Source of the DNA: Reticulitermes lucifugus
Lineage: Eukaryota > Arthropoda > Insecta > Blattodea > Rhinotermitidae
Length of the DNA: 64,000 nt
Reading direction: 5' to 3'
NCBI GenBank assembly: GCA_026260175.1
Contig: JAKCWW010000068.1
Coordinates: 5,005 to 69,004, forward strand
Shown here: positions 23,801 through 38,800 of the stretch, piece by piece
Layout: each line of letters begins with the position of its first letter
Position numbering within the stretch: position 1 is the first letter of the stretch
Position numbers and translations under genes: made by a program
Notes under the pieces: model-generated
Told to the model about the DNA's origin: nothing
The model's database searches: none
The model's input: only the letters and a program-made list of their open reading frames with translations

Positions 23801-26800
23801 CTCCTAACCACTGCAACAGGCAAAGACATGAACAGTCACATACAGCAAACCATTTATATAAACCTAATGATTTAAATTTCTGTCTTATAATAATCCAACA
23901 AATGTATAACATGTCAATGTAAGTTTATATTTCAAATTTAAAACATAGTATCTCCAACATGTTTCGACTCTTTATGAGTTATCATCAGGGAGAACATGCA
24001 TCAATTAAATATAAAACATGAAGTGAAACAGGTGTTTTAAAAATTATGCTATTAAGCTTACTACAGCTATGTTACACATAAGGATTCAATATATGCCTCA
24101 CAGGTAACAGTGTGTTTCCATTAGGAGATGAACTTGGTTAATTCTGTGTAGGGGAAGAGTCCCTCTTTACCATGTGATCCATATGAAACATAAACAGCAG
24201 AATTTATTAAAATTTCATTAGGTAAGGCACATGCATATCCTAACATCACGCCTTTAAAACTTTAAAGACTGACATGAACCTAAACCGTATTTCAAGATTT
24301 AGCTCGTACCGCGCAGTAAACACACTCAGTCTCGTTAACAGAAACCAGTCACTTAATGCTGTATAGGGAAAAGTTCGCACTTTGTTCTGAGATCTATACA
24401 GAACACTCGGTTGGCAGAAAGGATTCTTTAATGTTAAACCCAGTGGTACACAAGGTAACCACTAGGCCTCAAGTGAAAATATTATGATATCACAGGAAAG
24501 GATTTGATATCAATATGGACTTTGTGTATAGACATATTACATAATTTCTTAATAAAAAGTACTCTTCTATATTCAAGAATACTAACAATGTGGAACTCCA
24601 TCGACTACAGAGAATGTGGGGAGAATATTCACTTGGTTATTACGAAGAAAGAAATGCAGAATGTGAAGATTCTTGTTATGTTTCTAATGCAAATAAAAAA
24701 TATGTCCAAGATGAAAATATTATTTTATCTTTCGACTCATGGGTTTAACGCAACAAATACTTCACAAGACAGGAAATGATGTAGACAAAATTACAAACGG
24801 CCTTCCTTGAAGTTTGCTAAGCTTAGCCTATATAAAATGCGTATAATGAAGTACAAATTAGTGAAAGTTGCTCATGTCGAGGATCAACAAAATATTTGGA
24901 GGCTTTGTGAGCTAAATGGAAAAGTCCATTTGTATAATGGCGTAATTATGAATCACCCTGGCTGAAAATTGTCAGTACCCAACAACTTGAGTTGATTCTC
25001 CAATGTCGAATTTTTCAAATGCCCGTTGATTGGTTTAAGGTCTCAGATGGACAGACATGACAGTGACGTAACACACCGGTATATTTGTTTTCTCTTTTCT
25101 TTGGGAAGGACGTCTAAAATCCAGTTCATACTTCACAACACTCACTCATGTCAGTGACTTTGTTACAAAGAGCATTCGTTTATGCTGCAAAGAGAAATAA
25201 TCGCTGTTCGTTTGAGAATCTAACATAACGCATAAGTGCACTGTATGGATAATATGGTTTTAGTGTTACAGCTGGTGATATATTTAGTGACCACTCTGCT
25301 ATTTATGGTTAAGGAAATTTTTAAGTTCATTTAGAAGCACAACGTGACATAGTTTGTATTTAAGCACAATAATTAATACACATAAAGCCAGTAAAAATAC
25401 AATCTGGATCCGAGCTATTTGGAAACCCTAAACCCTATTCGGTTTCGGCATGAACGTCTCCGATATAGATACGGAATTCCTTATCGATTGACATCCTTGC
25501 TATATATGATCGATTCTCCAAACTGCACCACAGCGAATTCCGTTTATGAATGTGGCCTGCTTTCGTCATAGCATTACTGTGGTAAGGAATCATCACACAA
25601 TGTACAGTACCTGCAAGAATGTGCGTCCCTCATCCCGAAAGAGACGAAATGGTGGCTCTGCATATGATTTGTTTTGAAGATCAACCCAGCCGGCGCGGGT
25701 AAGGAACTGGGCACCGGACACCACACATATAGGGGTAACCACACCTGAAATAATTACAAACAGACCTGACCCCAAACGTACATATCGGTTTAGAGGCGCT
25801 GCAGTGACTGCAGCTATTTGGGTCTTTAAAAAAATGTCAACTTATTTATCTAATATTAATTTCAATATTATTTCCCCTGCCCTGGAATTTACTGTTCTGC
25901 AGAGATATATACAAGACTCTGCGTCAGAATTTTAGTTTACATAATTTAATAAATCCTTTGAACTAAGGGTTTAAAAAACGTAACCGTTTTTAATCTTGCA
26001 AGATTTGAGGTTTTCAAGGCGGTGACTGTGCCGAACACCGTCTTCTGGGATGTAATGGCATTCAGTGCTGTAGAAATTAACAAACTCTTCGCAGGAAGCT
26101 ACTGCCTTCAACTTTCGACTAGACTAGGCGGCTTCAAACCCCAAAAGAAAACATTCTTCCTCTTCTAACTGGATAGCCTTCTGTCTCAAAAATTTACATT
26201 CTTATACAATTAATGAGACATTAATAGTAGAAATTAGACAAAACAGCTTCTATAAATAAGAAGTAATTGGGCTTATAATTTTGTTGCACAATAAAGGAAG
26301 TAATAATTATTCATCTCCAACTATAGGAACATCTCTCAGTCCACCAACAAGCACTGACAATATCGTCGTCGTCATCATCATCACCACCACCATCATTAAT
26401 ATCAGCAGCAACAAGCTATAAGCCTTTCCACGTTTGTTTAATCTTCGTCGGTGTTTGCCTCTCCAGATTTGCCTTGCTTGACCTAGGTTTCTTCTGCCGG
26501 TTGGAATATATTAGGAGACTAATTCTGAAATTCATGTATTGTTTAGTCCTAAAACTGTTGTCCACTTTCTCTATAATCCACAATCATTTTATTAAATTAT
26601 ATAAATTTAGTTCTCTTATTTCGCCATTTGTTTTATGTTAATCTAAACTATCTCCTGCATCTGATCTCAAAAGCTCCATCTCCACTATCTCAGTTCTTTC
26701 ACACTGTTTGATAAAGTAAATTTCTCACACTCGTGTAGAAGTGTTTGTACATTCATTACCGGCTATAATTTTAAAAATATTTTCATGTTGTTTGTTTTAA

Positions 26801-29800
26801 ATGTACGTCGAATTGTTACACACACACACACACAACACACACACACACACATATGGAAACATATGTAGTTTGTTTATGCATCATTATGTGTGTGTGAGAG
26901 AGAGAGACAAAATATATGCAAAGTAGTTACAATATTTTATTTATTGTATATCTTTGTTGTCAATAAATATTTTCGCTGTAATTTCTCAGTCCTTTAAGTG
27001 ACATAACTTTTCTTTCGACACCATAAATGTTAAAGTCGTGTTCTATACAAATTGCATTTCATGTAATGCCTGCTGAAGGTCAGTTTCTATTTCTGTTTCT
27101 ATTGCAAATATACGTCTCAGTAATTAACAGGCAACTTCAGTAATTCAGACCTACTTGGAGGGCTTGCAGGCTGCTGGCTGAAAAATAAAATATTAATCTC
27201 AACTCACCAGAGAAATTTATTTCTGCGCTGGGATACACGATCTGACCTTTCAGTGGCAAAAACACAAACGGGATTTTCTGCGTTGTGGTTCCAGCCAAAA
27301 ATGGAGCCAAAGAACATTCTGTAACAGAACAAAGTCGGTTACAAAGTACGTAATAATTAGCGTCTGCCATATAATGAGAGGCTTTGGACTTTAATATATC
27401 ATATTTTCACGCATCACTCTAAAATGGAGGGAAAATGGCGGCGGGGATAATCAAATAACAATATTGCAAATCGTGTACTATGTGACTTAGTACAGAGACA
27501 TTACCAAGCAGTTCTTTACTTTCAAAATATCATACAGTTTACGGTATAAGCATAAATGTAATATCATTCAGGCTCATGAGAAAAGTACAGTTTCCCTTCA
27601 CCTGTTTTCGAGAAACTCATAAACAATCAGGATAACCATTTGCAAATCTTTTGTACCGAATTTCTCTCGAATCGGATAATAAGTGAGAAATTTTCGTATA
27701 TAAATTCATTTAGGCTTCTAAGAAAAGTAGGCTGTACTTTTCACTAAGCCTGCTCTCTCGAAGCTCAAAATCAAGCAGTAAAGTTTTGTGGATATATTCT
27801 GTTACGAATTTTTAAAAAAATTAGGCGAAAAATGTAGAAAATAGGGCAAAATTTCATTTACACCATTAAGTAAAGCATGGCTTTCACTTCACCAATTTTA
27901 CTAAACTCAGCATTATTCAGTATGTAGACTTTATGTATCTAATTTTATCCAAATTGTTCAATAAATAAGGAAAGTAAGATTAGAACTTCATTTACACCTT
28001 TAGGTGAAGCATACATCTCACTTAGCCGATTTACACACAACACACGCTTACAAGACATCTTTTTGTTAGAAAATCCTGTACTGATTTTGATAAAAATCCG
28101 ACAATGGGTTTCGTTGCTGATGTAAAATCGCAGACAGAGAGATAGACAGACAGACAGACAGACAGGCAGGCAGGGAGAAAACTGTCACTAAGCATGTGCT
28201 TCTTTAAAATCTACTTTAGTAGACTACAATTTTTCCAACTATGCTTAGGTCTCACAATTGGTCTTTTATCTTCAAGTTTCTGACCGCAATTTTCTATGGA
28301 TTTCACCTCTCCCAATAAGTGTTCCATGGTCCACCCCTCCGTCTCATCGTTCTTCATTGTAGCACCCTAATAATATCTGGTGAATAATACAAATTACGTA
28401 GCTCCTCACTATGCAGATTTCTCCAGTGTTCTGTTTCTTTCTCTCTCTTACGTCCCGTTTTTCTATGGAGCAGTTTATTCGCAGATATTCTTCAAGTGTT
28501 CGTTTTCGGTTAAGAGGCCAAGTTTTACACATATATACATATGGTAAACAGTTGAAAGAGTGTCGTTAAATAACTTCAACACGAATCAAACTGAACGTTG
28601 CTGCAGACTTGGGAGGATGGAGCTGCAAATTTGCTGTATAAGTGATTGGACTGTGAAACACTTGCTGTCTCGTAGCTACACCAAGAATGCCGTTTCATTT
28701 GTGTAGGGAACGGTGTTCATGCGGTTCTGAAATTGGGGACGAGCTGCTGGCATTTAGTGAGAGAAACAGCGCCAACCTGTTCTATGAAAAGATGAAGGTA
28801 CAAAAGTTTGTGTTTCGCAGTAATAACAAGCAATTAATAACTTTTTTTTTCTTTATTTCTTTCTTTCTATGGCTCGACAGCCCTATATGGGCCTGGGCCT
28901 CCTCGTTACGTCGAGGCTTCACGATCACATTCAAGACACACTCCTCTGGACGAGTGACCAGCTCGTCGCAGAGACCTCTACCTGACAACACACAACACTC
29001 ANNNNNNNNNNNNNNNNNNNNNNNNNNNNNNNNNNNNNNNNNNNNNNNNNNATCCTAGTAAGCGAGCGACCGAAGACCCACGCCTTAGACCGCACGGCCA
29101 CTGGGATCGGCAATTAATAACTTTAAACTCGGTTAATTGTAATTAGTAAACAACATTTGGCTGTTTATAGAAAAAATGTAGTGTAATAAAATAGGCTACC
29201 GTACTAGAGTTCTGCATCTTTCTGGTTGGAAGTTGGAGACATTACCATAAAATTAAGAAAAGACAAAAACAAATTTTTCAAGCCAAGATTCCTGATGTCC
29301 CAGACAATAACTCGTCTTTATTTTTACATATATAACTTCATATCTTCCTTCTTATTCTTTACGGTATGTAGAAAGAGTCTAGCTTAGGGATTTCTTGTCG
29401 ATATGTCCTCCTGTAAATTCATAAATAAATTCAGTATACGAGTATACAAATTTTTTTGCCCGAAAGTAAAACCTCTCTTTTTCCGACTGACATATCTACA
29501 TAAGTTACATATTACCCATAAAAGATGTAAGTGAAGTAAGTTCAGATATTTCATAAGGAGGAATTTGTGAACTGTACCGTCACCTGGTAAGTTTGTTATC
29601 AAGATGCTGAAGTCTATGAAAATACAAAGTGTTGGGGAAGAAAAGAGACTGGGAGAGGCAAAAAATGCACGGAGAATTTCGGAGGGAAATATCGTGGGAC
29701 ACGTCGACTTGAAAGGAAATTCGGGATCCGACTACACATTGACGCAGCAGAAGAAAGGAATCGTCTACGATGTAAGCTATTTGGAGATACATGAAGCCTG

Positions 29801-32800
29801 TTCTGGATCGTAGCCAAAGGTGAGATTTGGATGTAGATCTATGTAGGCTCCATAGGATGTTCAGTAACGAAGCTGCCAGAAAGTTTGCCTACTCCAAATG
29901 GATGTTTTTTTCTACTATTATTTGCTTTCCCTCCTATAAACACTACAGAAATCCGTAAGGAGATTTTCTGAAAGGCAATTTGATTTGACGTACTGCGAGG
30001 CATGTATAAGCCCAGGCTAAAAAGTGGAGAGATAATTCCAGTCAGTATTCGAAATATACAAAAAAACGGATGGTGGTTTCACACATTTAGCAAGATGCTG
30101 ATGACCTGTGAATAGCTAGAAGAGTAGTTTCCAAACTTTGCATTTCGCAAAGCACCTGAAAAGGCCCTTCTTTCTGCGGAGCTCACGATAAAACTGAACT
30201 TTGTGAAATTGTGCAAAATGCAAGTTGTCCTTTTTATCTTGTCTCCAAGCACGGTAGCTCTATCGCATAGTAAGCCTGCATCTGCCAGGACATTACGTGA
30301 CAGTTGCCGTGCTCAAGTCCACGATAAAGGAGACTCTCTGTCAAAGCAATATTACTGTAGAAAAATATGTAATTGTGTTACGCACGCAGTCTAATGGACG
30401 ACTTTTATAGAAGGGATTGCGAGGAAAATATCAACTGAAGAAGATTCTATATATTGACTTTCTTTCTCTGGAAATTGAGAAAAATATTCGATTACTTCAT
30501 TTCAGTAGCCGAAACTTTCGATCTGCAAATGTTTCGCGGGAGTTGGAGAAACGCTGCCCTAGAGTAACTCGGCCGCAGTCCGTGTGTAGATGCTTCGATT
30601 ATAGAGCACCAAGGGAACAGATGTTTATTGCCAAGATTAGAAACAATTGTTCTCACGTGGAAATTCTGCACAGAGAGGCACTAAACGCGTGAAACAAGTT
30701 ACAAATAAAAATGCAAATAAAGAAAAGAAGCAAAAGAAACGGAAGACGCAAGGAAATAAATATAGAAAGAAAAAGAAACGAAGAAGGGAAAGAAGATATA
30801 CAGAATTGAAGAAGAAGACAGAAAGACGATAAATAGGAAGTGAAGGACAGAAGAAGAAGGAAAAAAACAGTGACTAAGACGATATAAATTGCTTTTTAGT
30901 AGTTAACGAATAAGAAATTGCAGGCGAAAATTATTGTTTAATTGATTGGCAGATGAAATACAAAGAGGACATTGAACTTGGCACTGTGACAGCTTCCCTA
31001 GAGGCACCTGTTATTCAAGTCTCTCAGAAATGTGTGAATGATTGATCGCATTTTAACACTGCCGGAGGCAAACATTGCACAGATAGTGTGGAGTCCTGGA
31101 AGTTTCAAACGGACTTCGCTCGTTCGCAAATACACTAAACTGTGTTCACAAGAACCATTTACAATACAACAATTTTGTAAACCTCTGCTGCAGCGAACAC
31201 TCACCCTTGATATGAATGCTTGCGCGTACATAATGTATCTCTGTTCTACAGAGCCCTATATAGTTACTGAACATTACTGTCTGTAGTTTAGGGTATTACG
31301 CCGTGTAATGTGGAAGATAAGTAACATTTTCGGAGGAAAAGTTCCTGCTTTAACCCTGAAGACGGGCATTCTGTTGTTCAAATTGTTGGTACTCGTACTT
31401 CAGTATCAGGGCGACCCTGAACTGTCTGCTAGAAACTGGCGCCACAGGCGCAACACGCAATCGCCAAATCCCCCCCCCCTCCCAATCCAGGGAATTCTAA
31501 CCTGAGGTTTTAGGCGACAAAAATATATTTTGCACCTATTTTGCATTTAAAGGGGTTTAAAAGTTTTGTTTTAACTGAAGCACAAGACTTTAATTTTTCC
31601 TTCTGTCCAACCGCTGGTTCTATAGTAGGCTTAGGCCTACTGCCTCAGATCTGAAATCAGTGCGTCTTTTCGGCAAACATCAAAGACGAGAGACGTAGTA
31701 TGGAATTAAACAATTTCAATTTGTTTAGTCTTATACTTTTCCCTCGAATTTGGCCCCCATCTTAACTTGACGGTCCCCGATTTCGCCTACATGGAGGGGC
31801 CATAGTACATATCGACATATACCAGAATACTGTGGGAAGCGTACCCACCTTCTTGAAAACCGCAGATGTAATAAAATTCATCTGTGTCCATATCGATATA
31901 AGTTATTTGCTGAAACCCTCAAATTATCTCCTTGAACACATACATGAATACATGAAGAGAGGGAAGATGTACTCAGACATTAGTGTTGGCCAGTTTTTAT
32001 TTCGATGAGTAAATTCAAATAACTGCTTGACTTATAGGATAATTATTAATTATTAATTTGGGGCCTACTCTGAGCGAATCATCTGTGTACATTGCGGGAC
32101 ATTTCCTTTAAACCATCCAGTTGCTATGTTTGTTATTCAGTCCTTGCGAGGGGCCAATATGAAGGGTCGAAATAAAGTCTGCTCTCCTCCGGGCAGAATA
32201 AAGATGATCTGGCGTGCTGACAAAAATACACTGAAAATGTTGTACGCTGGATCATATTGATCCATTTCAAATATACCGAGGGCAGCACGCAGTAGTTCAA
32301 CCTACTCTGCGTGTACTGGTCAGAGTCCTGACCTGCTAAGACACCATTGGCTCTGGCTATGCTGCAGCCAATCCTGAGAAAAGCTCATGGAACGCGCGCA
32401 TAAGAGCAGGCATGACACTCCCACATCCCTCAGGATTATTATTAAAAGTTAAGGCAGTTATTGACACTCTCATATCCCTCAGGCATATTATTCAACGCTA
32501 ATGAAGCAAGTGAAATATTAATTAACTCATTCATTAAATAATTAGGAGTATAATCAAAGAACAGGCAAAAAGGATACGCACTCTTTCGTCAACGTACTCT
32601 TTGCCGCCATTAACATTAATTAATTTAACCTCCTGGGGACCTGAAAATTAAATTATCTTTATTCTAGTGCTCCACATTCCCAGAAGAGTACTGTTTTATT
32701 TTAAGGTTAGCAGGCTCCGCCCGCTTGTGCTTCTTATAAGTGCAGTTTGAAGATGAATATGAGTATGTAGCTTTGGTGAAATGACACTGACAAGGGAGCA

Positions 32801-35800
32801 GCAAATTACTCAGAAAATCCTGCCTCAGTGTCACTTTCTCCACCACAAATCTCACATGGACTTAATCCGTTATCAAAACCGGGTTTCCGAGATCAGAATC
32901 TGTATTATAGACACTAATAAATATTCAGTTTGTGCCTAAAACTAGTTTGCTTCCATTTCAAAAACCAATCGTCGAAAACTGTGTGGGTAGATAATCGCCG
33001 TTTATTACAATAATCATACGGAATACATAAAGGTGCGCTCAAAAATAAGATATTTTGGTGTTATACCTGGCGGAAAATATAGCAACCACTAGATATTACA
33101 GGACTAAACCAGGGATGAAATCATTTTCGAAAAATCCGGGAGCCAATTTAACATTCTAGGCGCCAGAAATGTGACATGAAGCAAGTTACGTACCGAGGAC
33201 CCAAAAATATTAAGAGCCTCTGTGAAAAAAACCAGGCGCGCGGGATTTGTGCACCCCTGGGCTAAACATACAGATTACCAGCTTTGATTTAGTTTTACTT
33301 ATACAAACTTCAGGTGGGCCCCGCATAGGCTGCTTCGCCCTGGGCCCCGCTCGGTTCTAAGGACGGCCCTGCACGCTGGCATATTTCCTCAGACAACGGT
33401 CAAGCGAGTAGTACATAAAGACCGCCATTGTAGAGTAATAAAACATGGAGGTGGTTGGCATGCAGTAATACAAGCAAACTGTGATGAAGTGTGCTTAGTC
33501 CTGAAGCAGCCAATCAGAATTGCCGTCTGAGTAATGTAATGTTACACATTTGTGCTTAGGATCTTAGTGGACGCCGTTGAAGTGCTCATTGCTTCACGTT
33601 CCTAACGGAACAGGACAGCTGACTCTGCCACAGGCACTTGTAAGCCAAGGTGCTGGGTGCTTGTCTCAGTTTTAATTACACTATCAACTTTAAAATAAGC
33701 ACTCAAGCCTATCGTTTCTTTAGTAAGCTCTTACATATCTAGGCTAATGTCTTGCTTTGTCTATCATTATAGACTACCGCGTTAGAAATTTGACGTGAGT
33801 TTCAGAAAAGGATCGAAACCTAGGCAAAGTACACGAGGTCTCGCGATGAAGTGACTGTACCTGTTCTGCAGGAATGTAGTCCTATATACGTGTAGGCTAC
33901 TAGCAGAAGTGCTAGTTCTTAAAAATAAATTGTGGGCCTGCCTTTTAAAATAATAAAAATTGTTAATTTGTAATGGCTCTTGATATCTTATGAACAATTT
34001 ATTCGAATTAACAGAGAAAGTAAAAGAGTCACCGCAGTGGGATTTAAATGGATAAAATTGCTTACTTCATTAACGAACTTTTATAAAATGACACGTTTTA
34101 TATACACAAGTGACATATTTACGGTGCCTGCACGTGGAAAGGATACGATCAGTTAACGCTGATATTATGGCGCCAATTACGATGGCTCGAGTGGTAAAGT
34201 TTCTCTGTTGTATTCGTAAGGCCTCCTGTTATAATCTTGACCGGAACACAGACTAACCTGAGGTTTCTTATCGGTCTCCTCAATTTCTCCAGGTAAACGC
34301 CGGAATGATACCTTGAATTATAGAGCGACCATTTCCTTTCACGTCCGTTTCAAGTCATTATTCACTACCATCCAACTGTTCGACGTTATATGATTTGAGC
34401 TAATGACAGAAATGTTAAATTAACGATACATAATTTGTAATATTAACCCAGATGTCCAGGCCCTCTGTGGGGCCCATCTAGCCTCCTCTTCAATGGGTAA
34501 TGCGGTGTGCTATTATCCTTAGCTTTGTGAATCCAGTCTACACCTTCACAAAATATTAAAAATAAAGTAAATATTCCCTGTTTTTCTAAAACTAGGTCTC
34601 CGATTTGGGTTATTATCGTCAGGATTTCAGGCCCGAAATTTAAATGGATTTAAAATATCCCCATGCGTGCTACACGTCCCGTCCATCCAATACCGCTTAA
34701 TATTACTGCCATAATAGTATCTGGTGCTTAGTATAACTCATGTAGCTTTCTCTTATGTAATTTTTTTCTACCTCCTTTTACTTCGTCTTATGTCAATATA
34801 ATGAGCAAAAGGTACCTCGAATTGGAGACCGAGGAATCTGGCTCGAATTCCAGCAGGGTCAAAATATTTTATATTCTTAGCATAGTTCATATCGACTCCG
34901 TGGCCCACAGAGCCTTCAATCGAATGTGTACCACAGGTTTTTTTCTCATGAGTAAAGCCACCGAGGGGTGAAGCTGACCCCTCATCTCAGTTTAGTGCCA
35001 AGGTTAAGAATACAGGACATATTCATAACAATCCTTATCATGGCGTGGCTCTCAATTGAATATAGGAAGAACTTTACAATTTCCGTTAGGTAAAAATATT
35101 CCGCCCAGCACCCTGTTTTCGAACACCCCCATTAATGTTCGTTTCTTACGATGACAGGCCATAATAATGCGCGGCGCAGTATTGAGTATCTTTGTATAGC
35201 GGCATATGTAGACGTGTTTTATCAGCATCTGATTTTGGGGAAGCTAATTGATGAGTCTGGGGCACTCTTGGAATGATGACCGATAGGGACCTATCGGTTT
35301 ATTCGGAATGAACCTGCCCCAGTACCATTTTGTCTTCGATGACGCAAAAATCTCCGAAAAGTCCACACAACAGCCCGCCGTAACACGGTGCCAGCACCTA
35401 ACATTTCTTGGAAATACTCTCCGGAAGATTTATTAAATTCCTGCACTCTCTTCACTTGTTTGATGTACTTTGCGTGACCTTGGCCTACTGCAGTCGAAGC
35501 AAGTCGATGACCTGTGAACTACCTGATGTGACTGCACGGAAGGCCCACTACGTGACTTGTCTCTTAAATGTTTGATATTAAGTCTATAATAGCTGAAAGG
35601 GAGATAACATATAATTAGGGCAAATAATATTGCGAAGGTTTACCTGGACGTTCCTTGTCCCTGCATTAAAAATGCCTGTGTTTGTGAGACGAAATACGTG
35701 TAGACGCGCTAGATAATCCTGTCCTCCGTCCTACGTACCTTCTTCCATACGAATGAGTCCCAGAACTGGGTTCTTGTGTCAGATTCATCGAGGTCGTCTT

Positions 35801-38800
35801 CAGTAATAATTCTAAAGGTATTACAAACCCACATCACTCCCAGTAGTCACAGAGGCTGTAATTTAAGGTGAATTTGTGAAGGTCCCTTCGGAATTCTACA
35901 TCTTACTTGCACGTCTGTCTGTCTGCCGCTATATTTAAACACAGACATGAAGAGGCGAGTTGTGTCTCCTTCCAAAACCCGGTAAAAACCGTGGGCCATT
36001 AATAACCTCACTGGCCTTTCTTGTATTCGTGATTTATTTAACCGTGCTATCAACAACTCGGATTATACAGCGTCGAATGACAAGACGATTAAAAACGATT
36101 TATTGTATTGGAGTTAATGGAGAAGGAACCGGTGTGGCCTGATCAGGGTAATATTCCAGAATTTCTGTGGAAGAACTGACCGATGTGGCCTACTCAGGTT
36201 AATATTCCAGAATTTCTATGGAAGGACTGACTGGTTAGGTCTACTCAGGGTAATATTCCAGAATTTCTGTGCATGGGCAGACCGGTGTGGCCTACTCAGA
36301 GTAATATTCTAGAATTTCTGTGGAAGGACTGACTGGTTTGGTCTACTCAGGTTAATATTCCAGAATTTCTATGGAAGGACTGACTGGTTTGGTCTACTCA
36401 GGGTAATATTCCAGAATTTCTGTGCAAGGGCAGACCGGTGTGGCCTACTCAGAGTAATATTCCAGAATTTCTGTGGAAGGACTGACCGATTTACCTACTC
36501 AGGGCAATATTGCAGAATTTCTGTGGAAGGCCTGAAGACAACCACAGAAAATTACAGTCATGGTAGAAGAGCTTCGCGTTCAGAAATTAAATCGGGATTT
36601 CCCGGGTGCTAATTACTGGACCTCAAATTTCAGTGTGATCGTTCGTTGCTATTTTCGACTTACTGCGTGACAGTAGCCTCAGCGCTTCACGTTTGACTTG
36701 TCGTTTTGTTAGCTTGATTGATCAACTAGCCGCTTATTTGCGAAACTGGCACAGGACTGAATAGACTGCACAATGAAGCTGTAATTATTCTGTGTACACG
36801 TGCTTAGGCCACACGTTTCTTTGTAGTCAACCTCTCCTGTTCCAAGAAACATGTCTCGTTATTTTGTGTTCGAGATTTCTTGATCCCCCTTCCGTCTCCA
36901 AATTCCTCCACATAATTACTATACAATCCAAATTGTTCCCACATGTTCAAATCATACAATAGCGATCGGTATCACATTCTCCAATCGATCATAATTTGTG
37001 TCTTATCAAGTCGCTTTAATTCACAGAATATGGCTGCGCCTTTTCCTTTCGTCTACAGTTTCTTTAGTGATCGTGTCAGTAATAAATTTAGAAAGTGTCT
37101 GTGGTCCAATTATACGTGAAAGTGTCCACCTTCTCTCACGACAATATAAAGCAATTTATGGAGGGAACTGTAAACCGTGACATCCATGTGCTAATAGAGG
37201 AGCAGGTCCAGTAACCACGTATTAATATCTAAACTTAATAATAATAGTAATAATAATGTTACTATTATCATAAAACAGCTGAAGTTTCTACAATGAGCAA
37301 GAACAGCATCAATGTGTTAATCGTAAGTTCTGGTGCAAGTTGTTACTCGTTGTTTCAAGATCTCTTGAAATTTTACTGTAAGACTTCCTTAGGCTTACGG
37401 CATTACTGTGAAAGCTTGTACCCAGGAAGAGTGGCAGAGACCTTTATTCCAGTTTCACAATTATTCGGTTAAAAAATATTAGAATTGGACAGAATGTCAC
37501 TAAAGAGGGTTATTTGTTTGGGCGTTATAGAAATCAGCGACACAGAGACCAATATTGTAAGTCATTACACATTCATGTTACGTTTACCTATTATGCGGTT
37601 CCTCTTTCGCAGGTTAATAGACACACAGCTAGACGTGCAGGCATACTCGTAGACACTTATAGTACAGCTGTGTACTGAAGTTAATGTGCCTCTGCTCTAC
37701 GTAAGAGCCAGAGTTGTCTATCATACTTCATTACACTCTGTCCAAGGACAGAGGTAGGCTAAATATCTAAGAGTTAATTTAGACAATTAAGAAAATTTGC
37801 CCTTAAAATTATCTAAGTTAAGGAAAATCAACATGAAAGGATCAAACTTATTGTTGGTCTACCATAGATAAAAGCGGGCATGCAGAGCGAGTCCTGCTGC
37901 ATGCGAGCAAATGGAAAGACATTACAAAACCAGTGGCTTTAGGAGTACTCCTTGAACTGCACCCAGAATGGCAAGCACATGCTGTGCTATAAAAGCCTAC
38001 GCTTGTACTGTAGCACAAGCATCCTGCTCTTGAATTTTACATTGCTGCAGTATCATCGCTTTTTTCAGTTCCTTAAAATTGAAATTCCTACACGAGGGTA
38101 TATACAGGAAAATTCAGCTATTAAGAAGAATAATCTAATTTTCCTGTTCGAGTATATCATATTATTGCACTATGATTCGCATTCCTTCACGAACTGTAAA
38201 CATGAAGTTTCTCTACAGAACACAGACTAAAAAAGGAAGGTAGAGGTCATATAAGGCGTTCGGTGGTTTCTGTACAATACGACTCTTTAAAACCACAGTT
38301 ATGACATGTTGAAATGTAAGCTCGAGACAGCTGATGCCCTTTTTTTATGATTTTCTTTGGATGACAAATTTAAAAACTGTTAATTTTTCCACACTGAGCA
38401 AACATACGCTTGCTTTCAAATAAGCAGTTTCGTTAATAATGGCTGAAGCGGATGCATCGCAAAGTTTCTTATAGTACCATGTAAAATTCTTCAACGATTG
38501 TGCAGTAATCAGTGATGTAGGACGAGATGTGTTTAGTGTAAGTAACTATTGTTAGAGGAAGAAAATCGAGGCTGTCATGGCCCGAAAATGGGACAGAAGC
38601 TCCATAAAAAATTTCCCTTAGTACGAAGTTTCGATAATGTTTTTTCAAGTATCATTTCGATACAACTCCGTTTGTAGCTCGCGGCACTTCCCACCTATAA
38701 CACAGATTTTGCTATATGAGTTCCAACGTACCTTGGGTAAGCAAATTTATGAATTAAGTTTAAGTCGAACCAACAAATGCACAATAATTATTTATAAAGT

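Larger units (their letters stand above)
29130..34160. other. Intron 2 stretch, little recognised
   Basis: Apart from the entries above, there is a Lys/Arg-rich low-complexity frame (30647-30832) from a purine-rich tract, a C-run near 31470, and a short imperfect tandem duplication near 32413-32500 (GACACTC.CA.ATCCCTCAGG twice). No gene seen. Confidence 0.5.

Noticed and set aside
30647-30832. Lys/Arg-rich 61-codon frame that looks like a basic nuclear protein
   Set aside because: It is a purine-rich low-complexity tract with no start or splice context.
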